A DNA stretch of 64,000 nucleotides. Origin: Novosphingobium sp. (GTDB taxonomy: Bacteria; Pseudomonadota; Alphaproteobacteria; Sphingomonadales; Sphingomonadaceae). The notes below the pieces were generated by a model. That model made no database searches and had not been told where the DNA came from. It worked only from the letters and a program-made list of their open reading frames with translations. The stretch lies in NCBI RefSeq assembly GCF_027489515.1, contig NZ_JAIXZS010000061.1, positions 18,088-82,087 on the forward strand, read 5' to 3'. Position 1 is the stretch's first letter; the number at the start of each line of letters is the position of its first letter. The position numbers and the translations under genes are program-made. This document shows positions 1-8,674 of this stretch, one piece after another.

Positions 1-893
1 CCAGAGAGCAAGTCGATCGCGGAAAGGCCGACCTTGTGGTTCAGCGGCATCATGCCGAGGATCGTGGCGGTGCCGCCGCGGCGCAGCGAGGCAACGGCGA
101 GATCGCCCGAGGCGGGGCGGCCGACGGCCTCGATGGCGTGGTGGACGCCGCCCTTGGTCATTTCCTGGATCTGCTTCGCGGCATCGGGATCGAGCGCATC
201 GACGACATCGGTAGCGCCGAGCTTGATCGCCAGTTCGCGCTTCTCCGGCATCGGATCGGCGGCGATGATGCGGCCTGCGCCGGCGATCTTGGCGGCGTTG
301 ATCGTGGCAAGGCCGACACCGCCGCAGCCGATCACCGCGACGGTTTCACCCGGCGTCACCTTGCAGGCGTTGAAGATCGTGCCCGCGCCGGTGGTGACGG
401 CGCAGCCGATGACGGCGGCGCGGTCGAGCGGCATCTCGGGGTTGATCGCGACGCAGGCGTGTTCGTGGATCAGCATCATTTCGGCGAAGGCCGAGAGATT
501 GAGCATCTGGTTGACCAAGCTGCCGTCGCTGGAGCGGGTAAGGCGCGGTGCCTCGCCGGGGCGGCGGCGGGTATCGCCGCCGAGGCAGAGCGACATCCGG
601 CCCGTCACGCAGAATTCGCAGTGGCCGCAGAAGGCCGAGAGGCAGGTGACGACCGCATCGCCCTTCTTGACCGTGCGCACTTCACTGCCGACTTCCTCGA
701 CGATGCCGGCGGCTTCGTGACCCGCAACGCAGGGCATCGGGTGGGGATAGGCGCCATCGATGAAGTGCAGGTCCGAATGGCACAGGCCGCAGGCGGCGGT
801 GCGGATCAGGACTTCGTGCGGGCCGGGCTTCGAGACGGTGAGCTGGTCGATGACGAGCGGCTGGCCGGCGGCTTCGAGGATGGCGGCTTTCAT
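1..893 (-). CDS. Zinc-dependent alcohol dehydrogenase (MDR family), cut by the left edge
   Basis: The gene reads leftward from ATG at 893 and is still open at base 1, so about 297 N-terminal residues are visible. The GroES-like catalytic domain has the active-site zinc motif CGLCHSD (residues 35-41) and GHE (58-60). The structural-zinc cysteines are C89, C92, C95 and C103. A Rossmann motif VIGCGGVGL follows at 187-195. It should oxidise an alcohol with NAD(P) or a related cofactor; the substrate is unknown. It is the last visible gene of a leftward group (SDR, acyl-CoA dehydrogenase, this gene), which suggests a role in the same acyl or alcohol degradation pathway. A palindromic repeat pair separates it from the upstream gene. 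The family call is firm, the substrate open. Confidence 0.88.
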   Translation of the reverse strand, partial: MKAAILEAAGQPLVIDQLTVSKPGPHEVLIRTAACGLCHSDLHFIDGAYPHPMPCVAGHEAAGIVEEVGSEVRTVKKGDAVVTCLSAFCGHCEFCVTGRMSLCLGGDTRRRPGEAPRLTRSSDGSLVNQMLNLSAFAEMMLIHEHACVAINPEMPLDRAAVIGCAVTTGAGTIFNACKVTPGETVAVIGCGGVGLATINAAKIAGAGRIIAADPMPEKRELAIKLGATDVVDALDPDAAKQIQEMTKGGVHHAIEAVGRPASGDLAVASLRRGGTATILGMMPLNHKVGLSAIDLLS

Positions 894-914
894 GGGGATC
901 TACCTTGCACAGTC

Positions 915-1009
915 CCCCTCCCGCGGGCGGGAGGGGTTAGGGGAGGGCGTGTCGGGGAGGGTGTCTGGGCAACATACCCTCCCCCGGCCCCTCCCGCGAG
1001 CGGGAGGGG
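915..1009. repeat. Two copies of a 22-bp GC-rich palindromic repeat
   Basis: Positions 915-936 and 988-1009 each read CCCCTCCCGC, two variable bases (GG or GA), then GCGGGAGGGG. They lie in the gap between two leftward genes. A third copy with the same arms and centre AC is at 29719-29740. The shared flank (ACCC, then CCCCG, before the palindrome) shows that the second and third are copies of one element. This looks like a REP-like intergenic repeat; it may also act as an mRNA hairpin. Confidence 0.75.
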
Positions 1010-1016
1010 AGATAGG

Positions 1017-2306
1017 TCAGCGCGAGATCGCCATGTCGCCCGAGGTGAAGCCCGGGTCGCTCGGCAGATCGGTGTGGCGCGCATATTCGATGCGGGCGAC
1101 AGCGCGGGCGTGGACTTCGTCCGGACCATCCGCGAGGCGCAGCGTGCGCTGGTGCGCGTAGGCTTCGGCAAGGCCGAAGTCTTCCGAGACACCGCCGCCG
1201 CCGTGGGCCTGAATCGCATCATCGATGATGCGCAGCGCCATGTTGGGCGCCTGCACCTTGATCATCGCGATTTCGAGCGCGGCGGCCTTGTTGCCGACCT
1301 TGTCCATCATGTCCGCCGCCTTGAGGCAGAGCAGGCGGGTCATCTCGATATCGATGCGGGCGCGGGCGATGCGTTCTTCCCACACCGACTGCTCCGAAAT
1401 CCGCTTGCCGAAGGCGACGCGCGACTGGAGGCGGCGGGCCATCTTGGCGAGCGCTTCTTCGGCGACGCCGATGGTGCGCATGCAGTGATGGATACGGCCC
1501 GGCCCGAGGCGGCCCTGTGCGATCTCGAACCCGCGGCCTTCGCCGAGCACGACATTGGAGACGGGGACGCGGACGTTTTCGAGCAGCACTTCCATGTGGC
1601 CGTGCGGCGCATCGTCATAGCCGAAGACGGGGAGGTGGCGCAGGATGTTGACGCCCGGCGCGTCCATGGGGACGAGGACTTGGCTCTGCTGCGCGTGGCG
1701 CTTGGCGCTGGTGTCGGTCTTGCCCATGACGATGGCGATCTTGCAGCGCGGATCGCCGAGTCCTGAGGACCACCACTTGCGGCCGTTGATGACGTATTCG
1801 TCGCCTTCGCGCACCATGCGGGTTTCGATGTTGGTTGCGTCCGACGAAGCGACGAGCGGCTCGGTCATCAGGAAGGCGGAGCGGATCTCGCCATTCATCA
1901 GCGGGCGCAGCCATTGCTCCTTCTGCTCGCGCGTGCCGTAGCGGTGGAACACTTCCATGTTGCCGGTATCGGGGGCGGAGCAGTTGAACACTTCGCTGGC
2001 CCACGAGATGCGGCCCATTTCCTCGGCGCAGAGCGCGTATTCGAGGTTGGTGAGGCCGGGACCTTCGAACTCGAAGGTATCATCGACGTGGTGATGGCCG
2101 CCGTTGCGCGGAGGCATGAACAGGTTCCAGATGCCGGCAGCCTTGGCCTTGGCCTTCTCTTCCTCGACCACCTGCAGCACCTTCCAGCGGCCGCCGCTGG
2201 CCTGCTCGGCCTTGTAGTCCTTGTGGCGCGGACGGATGTTGGTCTCGATGAAATCGCGGACGCGATCGCGCCAGTAGACCTGCCGTTCGGTGGGTTCGAA
2301 ATCCAT
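1017..2306 (-). CDS. Acyl-CoA dehydrogenase family protein (ACAD10/11-like)
   Basis: 429 residues, starting at ATG 2306. The N-terminal helical domain begins with [19 protein letters not shown]. The FAD/substrate signature appears as [19 protein letters not shown], and the C-terminal helical domain ends with the [19 protein letters not shown] stretch and a [12 protein letters not shown] motif typical of the ACAD10/11-like branch. It would catalyse alpha,beta-dehydrogenation of an acyl-CoA, passing electrons to ETF. The 16-bp operator at 2356-2371 lies about 50 bp upstream of the start and is shared with the plus-strand acyl-CoA dehydrogenase operon. The family is clear; substrate chain length or ring type cannot be read from sequence. 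Confidence 0.92.
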   Translation of the reverse strand: MDFEPTERQVYWRDRVRDFIETNIRPRHKDYKAEQASGGRWKVLQVVEEEKAKAKAAGIWNLFMPPRNGGHHHVDDTFEFEGPGLTNLEYALCAEEMGRISWASEVFNCSAPDTGNMEVFHRYGTREQKEQWLRPLMNGEIRSAFLMTEPLVASSDATNIETRMVREGDEYVINGRKWWSSGLGDPRCKIAIVMGKTDTSAKRHAQQSQVLVPMDAPGVNILRHLPVFGYDDAPHGHMEVLLENVRVPVSNVVLGEGRGFEIAQGRLGPGRIHHCMRTIGVAEEALAKMARRLQSRVAFGKRISEQSVWEERIARARIDIEMTRLLCLKAADMMDKVGNKAAALEIAMIKVQAPNMALRIIDDAIQAHGGGGVSEDFGLAEAYAHQRTLRLADGPDEVHARAVARIEYARHTDLPSDPGFTSGDMAISR

Positions 2307-2355
2307 GTCTGCTCTCCTGCGGTGCGGGCATGTGGCACCGCTTGTGTTTGTTGAT

Positions 2356-2371
2356 TTAATCTCTCGGTTAA
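2356..2371. promoter_or_regulatory. Candidate operator, site 1 of a shared pair
   Basis: TTAATCTCTCGGTTAA, with palindromic ends (TTAA...TTAA), lies in the 110-bp gap upstream of the leftward acyl-CoA dehydrogenase. It matches 14 of 16 bases with 3425-3440. The shape and placement suggest a TetR- or GntR-type binding site; no such regulator gene is adjacent. Confidence 0.5.
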
Positions 2372-2416
2372 ACCTTGCGCCAGATCAAGCGTCGAGATTG
2401 ATCGCGCTGCGTTTTG

Positions 2417-3268
2417 TCAGCCGGCGGCCTCTGCTGCCGCCTTCATCTGGCGCAGCGCCTCGAACAGATCGGGCACTTCCGGATCCCAAGAATGGCGCGG
2501 ACCGATGGTGAGGCCGCCATCGACGATGATCGAGGTGCCGTTCACGAAGCTGGCTGCTTCGCTGCAGAGGTAGAGCACCGCTTCGCCGATATCGTTCGGC
2601 TGGCCACCGCGCGCGACGGGCTGGGCAGCCTGGCTCATCATCGCGATGGCGCCCTTGGCCTGCGCTTCGAGTTCGGCAGGGACCTCCAGCGAGGTCGTGA
2701 AGATGTTGGTGTTGATGAAGCCGGGCTGCACGGCGTTCACGCGGATCTGATGGCGGGCGAGATCGGCGGCGCTGGTCTTGGTAAGGTGGAGCACACCCGC
2801 CTTGGCCACGGCATAGGCGTTGGGCGAGTATCCGGGGCCGACCGCGGCGACGGACGAGGTGTTGACGATGGCCGCGCCCTTGCGGCCGATCATGTGCGGC
2901 ACGGCATAGCGGATGCCGAAAGCGACCGAGCGCAGCAGCAGGTGCATCGTGCGGTCCCAGCCCTCGGGCTCGATCTCGTCGATCTTGGCCATATCACCGC
3001 CCGCGCCGGCATTGTTGAACACGGCGTCGATCCCGCCGGTCTCGGCGGCGGCGCGGTCCATCAGAGCCTTGATGTCCTCGCAGTTGCAGACGTCGCAGCG
3101 CACGGTGTGGACTTCGCCGTTCGATTCGGCGGCGGTGGCGGCAAGGCCCGCTTCGTCGATATCGGCGGCGTAGACCTTGGCGCCTTCGGCGGCGAAGAGC
3201 AGTGCAGTGGCGCGGCCGATGCCGGAGGCGGCTCCGGTGACGACGACGGTCTTGTTGTGGAATCGCAT
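2417..3268 (-). CDS. Short-chain dehydrogenase/reductase
   Basis: 283 residues from ATG 3268. It has the classical SDR features in order: TGAASGIG cofactor motif (about residues 11-18), NNAGAGG, an active-site serine in NTSSVAAVG, and the YxxxK pair in AYAVAKAG. The C-terminal region has GTSIIVDGG, usual in this family. It likely oxidises a hydroxyacyl-CoA or alcohol, or reduces the ketone, in the same pathway as the neighbouring acyl-CoA dehydrogenases. It is divergent from the operon starting at 3457 and leads a leftward group with the acyl-CoA dehydrogenase and alcohol dehydrogenase. The exact substrate is unknown. Confidence 0.9.
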   Translation of the reverse strand: MRFHNKTVVVTGAASGIGRATALLFAAEGAKVYAADIDEAGLAATAAESNGEVHTVRCDVCNCEDIKALMDRAAAETGGIDAVFNNAGAGGDMAKIDEIEPEGWDRTMHLLLRSVAFGIRYAVPHMIGRKGAAIVNTSSVAAVGPGYSPNAYAVAKAGVLHLTKTSAADLARHQIRVNAVQPGFINTNIFTTSLEVPAELEAQAKGAIAMMSQAAQPVARGGQPNDIGEAVLYLCSEAASFVNGTSIIVDGGLTIGPRHSWDPEVPDLFEALRQMKAAAEAAG

Positions 3269-3424
3269 GGGAACCTCTCCAGCTGCTTATGATTTTGGCG
3301 CGAGCTTAGGCCCAAGCGGCTCCTCGTCAATGCCGATCGGGTTTACGTTACGGCATGCATGGGTGAGCGGGATTCGCGGAAAACCGTGCTGAAATCGGCG
3401 CTTGCCAGCGTGCTGCGAGTCGCC

Positions 3425-3440
3425 TTAACCTCTCGATTAA
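3425..3440. promoter_or_regulatory. Candidate operator, site 2 of a shared pair
   Basis: TTAACCTCTCGATTAA lies immediately before the ribosome-binding site (AGAGGAG) of the acyl-CoA dehydrogenase at 3457. Bound protein here would block transcription or translation initiation. It differs from site 1 (2356-2371) at two positions only, and those two changes are symmetric partners. Confidence 0.5.
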
Positions 3441-3456
3441 GAGAGGAGCATAAGCC

Positions 3457-4617
3457 ATGTCAGAGCTGGAAGCCTTCCGCGCGGAAATCCGCGCGTGGAT
3501 CGAGGCGAACTGCCCCGAAGAGATGCGCCGCCCCGTGCAAGGCGAGGACGACATCTGCTGGGGCGGGCGCAATTTCGTGTTCAAGAACGCGGCGCAGAAA
3601 GCCTGGATGGAGGTCTGCGCGGCCAAGGGTTATACTGTGCCCGACTGGCCCAAGGCCTATGGTGGCGCGGGGATGAGCCCGGCCGAAGCCAAGGTGTGGC
3701 GCGAGGAAATGGCGCGCGCCGGGGCGCGGCCGCCGCTTTCGAGCTTCGGCATCTGGATGCTGGGGCCCGCGCTGCTGAAGTTCGGCACCGAGGAACAGAA
3801 GGTCCATTATCTGGGGCAGGTGGCGCGCGGCGAAATCCGCTGGTGCCAGGGCTATTCGGAGCCGGGTTCGGGGTCTGACCTCGTTTCGCTGCAGACTTAT
3901 GGCGAGGACAAGGGCGACCACTGGGTGGTCAATGGCCAGAAGATCTGGACAAGTTACGCCGACAAGGCTGACTGGATCTTCTGCCTCGTCCGCACCGACA
4001 AGACCAACGTCTATCAGGGGATCAGCTTCCTGCTGTTCGACATGACGACGCCGGGGGTGACGACCAAGCCGATCAAGCTGATCAGCGGCAGCTCGCCTTT
4101 TTGCGAGACGTTCTTCGACAATGTGAAGGTGCCCAAGAGCCAGATCGTCGGCCAGCTCAACCGGGGCTGGGACGTGGCAAAATACCTGCTGGGCCATGAG
4201 CGCGAGATGATCTCGGGCGCGGGCGATGGCGCGCAGACGAGCACGATCGGCAAGGTGCTGACGCGGGGTGGCCTCGATGATCCGATGCTGCGTGCGGAGC
4301 TTGCGGCATTCGATATCGACGCACTGGCGTTCGCGGCGATGGGCGAGAAGTTCCTCGACGAGATCAAGGTGGGCAAGGCGCATCCCGCGCAGCCCAACAT
4401 GATGAAATACGCCGGGACCGAGCTCAACAAGCGGCGGCACGAGCTACTGATGGCGGCGGGCGGGAGCACGGCACTGGAGTGGGAGAGCGAAGAGACGCGC
4501 GGCGGTGCGCCGGCGCGCTCGTGGCTGCGCACTAAGGCCAATTCGATCGAGGGCGGGACGAGCGAAGTCATGCTCAACGTCGTTGCCAAGCGCATTCTCG
4601 AACTGCCGGGGGCCTGA
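3457..4617 (+). CDS. Acyl-CoA dehydrogenase, first of an adjacent pair
   Basis: 386 residues; ATG 3457 has a good AGAGGAG ribosome-binding site. The acyl-CoA dehydrogenase signature is YSEPGSGSDLVSLQT, followed by the beta-domain motif WVVNGQKIWTSYADKADW. The C-terminus ends with EGGTSEVMLNVVAKRILELP, typical of the family. Together with the next gene (gap 4 bp) it resembles the two-gene acyl-CoA dehydrogenases of pimeloyl-CoA and sterol side-chain degradation, which form heterotetramers; that partnership is an inference. It heads an operon reaching 7923 and has operator site 2 just before its RBS. Confidence 0.92.
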   Translation: MSELEAFRAEIRAWIEANCPEEMRRPVQGEDDICWGGRNFVFKNAAQKAWMEVCAAKGYTVPDWPKAYGGAGMSPAEAKVWREEMARAGARPPLSSFGIWMLGPALLKFGTEEQKVHYLGQVARGEIRWCQGYSEPGSGSDLVSLQTYGEDKGDHWVVNGQKIWTSYADKADWIFCLVRTDKTNVYQGISFLLFDMTTPGVTTKPIKLISGSSPFCETFFDNVKVPKSQIVGQLNRGWDVAKYLLGHEREMISGAGDGAQTSTIGKVLTRGGLDDPMLRAELAAFDIDALAFAAMGEKFLDEIKVGKAHPAQPNMMKYAGTELNKRRHELLMAAGGSTALEWESEETRGGAPARSWLRTKANSIEGGTSEVMLNVVAKRILELPGA

Positions 4618-4621
4618 TCCC

Positions 4622-5761
4622 ATGCCGCTGTACTACACCGAAGATCAGGCCATGCTGGCCGAGAGCGTCACCGGCTTCATGGCCGACGAGGGCGGGATCA
4701 AGAAGCAGCTGCGGCACTGGCGCGATATCAATTGCAAGGATGGCTTTGGCCACGGCCTGTGGAAGCAGTTCGCCGAAATGGGCCTCACCGGCATGCTGGC
4801 GGCCGAGGCTGACGGCGGGCTGGCCATGGGGCATGTCGAGGCAGGCATCGTGCTTGCGGAGATCGGGCGGAACCTGACGCCTTCGCCGTTCCTGACGACC
4901 TCGGTAATGGGCGTGACCGCGCTGAAGGATGCCTCTGACGAACTGCGCGGGCGCTGGCTGCCGGGGATCATCGCGGGCGAGACGGTGCTGGCCGTCGCGA
5001 TCGACGAGGGCGCGAAGCACAAGCCGGAAAAGATCGCCTGCCGCGCCGAGCGTGCCGGCAATGGCTTTCGCCTGACGGGCGCCAAGGACTTCGTGATCCA
5101 CGGCACGTCTGCGGATGCGATCATCGTCGCGGCGCGCACGTCGGGCAGCGATAGCGATCATGATGGCGTGACCTTGTTTGCCGTGCCCAAGGATGCGGCG
5201 GGAATCGGGCACAATGCGGTGCGGCTGGTCGACAGCTCCATCGCCAGCCACGTGCGCTTTGACGGTGTGGAGCTTGATGGTTCGGCCGTGATCGGCGAAG
5301 TCGATGGCGGTCGCGCGGTGCTGAACAAGGTGCTGAGCGCGGGCCGCATCGGCGCGGCGGCGGAGCAGACCGGTGTTGGCGGCGGGGCCTTTGCGATGAC
5401 GACCGGTTATCTCAAGACGCGCAAGCAGTTCGGCAAGCTGATCGGCGAATTCCAGGCGCTGCAGCACCGCGCAGCGCACCTCTATTCGGAACTGGAGATC
5501 GCCGAGGCGGTGGTGATCAAGGCGCAGCAGCTGCTCGATGGCGGCTCTGAGCGGGCGGAGCTCATGGTCTCGGTCGCCAAGGCCAAGGCGGCGCGCGCGT
5601 GCAATCTGGCGGTGCGCGAAGGCGTGCAGATGCACGGCGGCGTAGGCATGACCGACGAATACGACATCGGGCTCTACATGAAGCGCGAGCGCGCGCTGAC
5701 CGAGTTCATGGGCGATGCCAATTACCATGCCGAGCGCGTCGCGCAGCTCAGCGGCTACTAA
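4622..5761 (+). CDS. Acyl-CoA dehydrogenase, second of an adjacent pair
   Basis: 379 residues, starting at ATG 4622, four bases after the previous stop. It is more divergent than its neighbour: an N-terminal domain (YYTEDQAMLAESVTGFMADEG), a beta domain with GAKDFVIHG, and a C-terminal domain with KTRKQFGKLIGEFQALQHR and QMHGGVGMTDEYDIGLYMKR. The tight spacing suggests a heteromeric enzyme with the gene at 3457. An alternative start further upstream would overlap the preceding gene and is not needed. Confidence 0.9.
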   Translation: MPLYYTEDQAMLAESVTGFMADEGGIKKQLRHWRDINCKDGFGHGLWKQFAEMGLTGMLAAEADGGLAMGHVEAGIVLAEIGRNLTPSPFLTTSVMGVTALKDASDELRGRWLPGIIAGETVLAVAIDEGAKHKPEKIACRAERAGNGFRLTGAKDFVIHGTSADAIIVAARTSGSDSDHDGVTLFAVPKDAAGIGHNAVRLVDSSIASHVRFDGVELDGSAVIGEVDGGRAVLNKVLSAGRIGAAAEQTGVGGGAFAMTTGYLKTRKQFGKLIGEFQALQHRAAHLYSELEIAEAVVIKAQQLLDGGSERAELMVSVAKAKAARACNLAVREGVQMHGGVGMTDEYDIGLYMKRERALTEFMGDANYHAERVAQLSGY

Positions 5762-5772
5762 GGATACCTGAT

Positions 5773-6573
5773 ATGGATTTTGCCAAGCTTTTCAGCCTTG
5801 AAGGCCGCGTTGCGGTGGTGACGGGCGGTTCGCGCGGGATCGGGCGGATGATTGCCGAAGGCTTCATCGCAGCGGGCTGCGAGCGCGTCTACATCACGGC
5901 GCGCAAGGCGGCGGTGGTCGAGGAGACGGCCGCCGAGCTCGGGCCGAAGTGCATTGCACTGCCTGGCGACATTTCGAGCCTCGCGGGGATCGAAGCGCTG
6001 GCCGAGGACCTCGCGCAGCGTGAGAGCCACATCGACATCCTCGTCAACAACGCGGGCGTGGCGTGGGGTGCGGACTTCGAGGATTTTCCGGAGATCGGCT
6101 GGGACAAGGTGATGAACCTCAACGTCAAGACGCCGTTCTTCCTGACGCAGAAGCTGCATGGGCTGCTCAAGGCCGCTGCCGGTGAGCATCCGGCCAAGGT
6201 GATCAACATTGCCTCGGTCGACGGGCTGCGCGTGAACCCGTGGGAGACCTATAGCTATCAGGCTTCCAAATCGGCGCTGGTGCACCTCACGCGGCGCATG
6301 GCGGCGCGGCTCGTCAAGGACAACATCATCGTCAACGCGATCTGCCCGGGCGCGTTCGCTTCGGAGATGAACAAGGCGGCCGCGAACAATCCCGAAGCTT
6401 CGGCGCGCGGCATTCCCTTGAAGCGTATCGGCAATCTGGAAGACATGGCAGGCGGCGCGATCTTCCTCGCGAGCCGCGCGGGCGACTATGTGATCGGCAC
6501 ACCGCTCCCGATCGATGGTGGCATCGTGAACGCCTATATCCCCGAGAACCATATCAATCCGTTGGGGGAGTAA
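5773..6573 (+). CDS. Short-chain dehydrogenase/reductase
   Basis: 266 residues from ATG 5773. It shows TGGSRGIG (cofactor binding), NNAGVAWG, INIASVDG and the catalytic YxxxK in SYQASKSA, with a C-terminal GTPLPIDGG. It sits third in the operon behind the acyl-CoA dehydrogenase pair, a position that fits a hydroxyacyl or sterol-type alcohol dehydrogenase step. No reliable substrate call is possible. Confidence 0.9.
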   Translation: MDFAKLFSLEGRVAVVTGGSRGIGRMIAEGFIAAGCERVYITARKAAVVEETAAELGPKCIALPGDISSLAGIEALAEDLAQRESHIDILVNNAGVAWGADFEDFPEIGWDKVMNLNVKTPFFLTQKLHGLLKAAAGEHPAKVINIASVDGLRVNPWETYSYQASKSALVHLTRRMAARLVKDNIIVNAICPGAFASEMNKAAANNPEASARGIPLKRIGNLEDMAGGAIFLASRAGDYVIGTPLPIDGGIVNAYIPENHINPLGE

Positions 6574-6577
6574 AGCC

Positions 6578-7459
6578 ATGAGCCGCGCGGTCCGCCAGCT
6601 TGCTGATGGGTTCCACTTCGGCGAGGGGCCGCGCTGGCATCAGGATCGGTTGTGGTTCAGCGATTTCTACAGCCACACCATCCGTTCGGTGGATCTGGCG
6701 GGCGATCACCGCATCGAATTGGAACTCGATGACCAGCCTTCCGGGCTGGGGTGGATGCCCGATGGGTCGCTGCTGTTCGTTTCGATGCGCAAGCGGCAGG
6801 TGTGGCGGCGCTGGCCAGACGGGCGGCTGGCAATGCATGCCGACCTGACGGACCTGACGGCGCATCTGTGCAACGACATGGTCGTGGATGCCGAAGGGCG
6901 GGCCTACGTTGGCAACTTCGGCTTCGATCTCGACCATGAACTGCGCGCGCGGGGTGTGCCTTCCGTGCTGGCGGATCATCCCAAGGCCAATCTGGTGCTG
7001 GTGCAGCCGGACGGCAGCGCCTCTGTCGGCGCGCCTGACATGAGCTTTCCCAACGGCACGGTGATCACGCCAGACGGCAAGACGCTGATCATTGGAGAGA
7101 CGCTGGGCGCGCGGCTGACGGCGTTCGATATTGGTGAAGGTGGGGCGCTTTCGGGGCGGCGGCTGTGGGCCAATACAAACCCGCGCGTGCCCGACGGGAT
7201 TGCGCTCGATGCCGAGGGCGCGGTGTGGATCGCCAACCCGATCGCGCCCGAATGCGCGCGGATCGGCGAGGGCGGTGCGATGCTGGAGGTCGTCTCGACC
7301 GGCGAGATGCCGTGCTATGCCTGCATGCTCGGCGGACCCGAGGGCCGGCACCTGTTCATGCTCTGCGCGCCGAGCAGCGATGCCGAGATTGCCCGGAGCG
7401 CGGCGAAGGGTGTCGTGCTGGTGGCCGAGGTGGATGCGGCGCGAGCCGGGCGTCCGTGA
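6578..7459 (+). CDS. SMP-30/gluconolactonase/LRE-family protein
   Basis: 293 residues from ATG 6578, four bases after the SDR stop. The N-terminal FGEGPRWHQDRLWFSDFY gives the metal-binding Glu of six-bladed SMP-30 propellers, and LCNDMVVDAEGRAYVGNFGF plus NGTVITPDGKTL are further family motifs. Members hydrolyse lactones with a bound divalent metal. In this operon it may open a lactone intermediate. The downstream gene overlaps its stop by four bases (GTGA), so the two are translationally coupled. Confidence 0.88.
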   Translation: MSRAVRQLADGFHFGEGPRWHQDRLWFSDFYSHTIRSVDLAGDHRIELELDDQPSGLGWMPDGSLLFVSMRKRQVWRRWPDGRLAMHADLTDLTAHLCNDMVVDAEGRAYVGNFGFDLDHELRARGVPSVLADHPKANLVLVQPDGSASVGAPDMSFPNGTVITPDGKTLIIGETLGARLTAFDIGEGGALSGRRLWANTNPRVPDGIALDAEGAVWIANPIAPECARIGEGGAMLEVVSTGEMPCYACMLGGPEGRHLFMLCAPSSDAEIARSAAKGVVLVAEVDAARAGRP

Positions 7460-7923
7460 ACGCGCCGGACGCAGGCACGGTGCAAGGCATCGGCGACTGC
7501 GAGCTTGCGATCACGCGGCACTTCGCGGCACCGCGGTGGCAGGTGTTCAGGGCATGGGCCGAGCCGGCGCTGTTCCGCCAGTGGTGGATGCCGGAAGGGT
7601 TGGGCGCGACCATGGTGGAATGCGATCTCGATCTGCGCACCGGGGGCTCATACCGGCTGGTCTATGCCTTTGGCGAGGAAGGCACGATGGCGTTTCACGG
7701 CGCTTATACCGAAGTGGTGCCCGATGCGCGGATCGTCTGGACCAATGCCGAAGATCCTGATGGGGCGCTGACGACGGTAACTTTCGCCGATGACGATGGT
7801 GGCACCCTGCTGACGTTCCACGACCGCTATCCCTCGGGCGCGGCGCGGGATGAGGCGCTGGCGGGTTCGGCTGCGGCCTTGCCGCTGCAACTGGACCAGT
7901 TGGCGGCGTTGCTGGCGGGCTGA
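7456..7923 (+). CDS. SRPBCC/AHSA1 (activator of Hsp90-like) domain protein
   Basis: 155 residues if read from GTG 7456, which overlaps the stop of the SMP-30 gene. The fold signature is clear: ITRHFAAPRWQVFRAWAEPAL, then WWMPEG, DLRTGGSYRLVY and GTMAFHGAYTEVVPDARIVW. Such proteins bind small hydrophobic ligands in a helix-grip cavity; bacterial members are rarely characterised. It is the last gene of the operon, followed by a palindromic repeat and the convergent gmk. Confidence 0.82.
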   Translation: MNAPDAGTVQGIGDCELAITRHFAAPRWQVFRAWAEPALFRQWWMPEGLGATMVECDLDLRTGGSYRLVYAFGEEGTMAFHGAYTEVVPDARIVWTNAEDPDGALTTVTFADDDGGTLLTFHDRYPSGAARDEALAGSAAALPLQLDQLAALLAG

Positions 7924-7935
7924 ACCTCTCTTCTT

Positions 7936-7965
7936 CGTCATTGCTTCGCTGCGTTCGCAATGACG
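7936..7965. repeat. Palindromic intergenic repeat between convergent genes
   Basis: CGTCATTGC (7936-7944) and GCAATGACG (7957-7965) form perfect 9-bp arms around a 12-base loop. It lies between the stops of the AHSA1 gene and gmk. The hairpin may stop transcription from either side but has no T-run. The core resembles widespread bacterial palindromic repeats; that resemblance is from memory only. Confidence 0.6.
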
Positions 7966-7980
7966 GGGGCTGGGGGCGCC

Positions 7981-8634
7981 TTAAGGCCGCATCAGTTCGC
8001 GCACGAAGCCGATCAGGCCGGTCTGGCGGGCGCGCTTCATGCGTTCGGCGTGGAGGATCTCGCTGACCTTGTCGAAGCACTGGTCGATATCGTCGTTGAC
8101 CACCACGTAGTCGTAGCCGTCCCAGTGGCTGATCTCGGCACGGGCGCGTTCCATGCGGGCGGCGATGACCTCGGCGCTATCGGTGCCGCGTCCGGTGAGG
8201 CGGCGGCGCAGTTCATCGATGCTGGGGGGCAGCAGAAACACCCGCACGACATCGGTTTCCATCTTCTGATAGAGTTGCTGTGTGCCCTGCCAATCGATAT
8301 CGAACAGGAAGTCGCGCCCTTCGCGCAGGCCCGCCTTCACTTGCGCCTTGGGCGTGCCGTAGCTGTTGCCGAAGACGTGCGCCCATTCGAGGAATTCCTC
8401 ATTCTCGACCATCTCGTCGAAGCGGGCCTGGGTGACGAAGTGGTAGTCCTTCCCGTCGACCTCGCCCGGGCGCATCGGGCGCGTGGTGGCCGAGACAGAG
8501 AGGCAGATCGCGGGATCGGCCTCAAGCAGCATGCGCGAGATCGTGGTTTTTCCCGCGCCCGAGGGCGAGGACATGATGAACATGAGGCCGCGGCGATGGA
8601 GCGCGTCGGAGGATGGGGGAGTCGGCTGGGCCAT
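7981..8634 (-). CDS. gmk: Guanylate kinase
   Basis: 217 residues from ATG 8634. Guanylate kinase phosphorylates GMP to GDP with ATP. The P-loop is SSPSGAGKTT (residues 22-31), followed by SVSATTRPMRPGEVDGKDYHF, the GMP-binding region, and EEFLEWAHVFGNSYGT. The length is normal for the family. Longer upstream reading would add a low-complexity basic extension overlapping the neighbour, so the internal ATG was chosen. It is the last gene of a leftward group with sspB and a small basic protein. Confidence 0.96.
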   Translation of the reverse strand: MAQPTPPSSDALHRRGLMFIMSSPSGAGKTTISRMLLEADPAICLSVSATTRPMRPGEVDGKDYHFVTQARFDEMVENEEFLEWAHVFGNSYGTPKAQVKAGLREGRDFLFDIDWQGTQQLYQKMETDVVRVFLLPPSIDELRRRLTGRGTDSAEVIAARMERARAEISHWDGYDYVVVNDDIDQCFDKVSEILHAERMKRARQTGLIGFVRELMRP

Positions 8635-8674
8635 GCGCGCTGTTGGCGCATGGGAGCCGCTGTGGTCAAGGGTG

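Noticed and set aside
36..1766. Long open frame on the plus strand across the alcohol and acyl-CoA dehydrogenase genes
   Set aside because: Its translation is Arg/Ala/Asp-rich without motifs, while the minus strand gives clear protein families in the same place. High-GC genomes yield such antisense frames.
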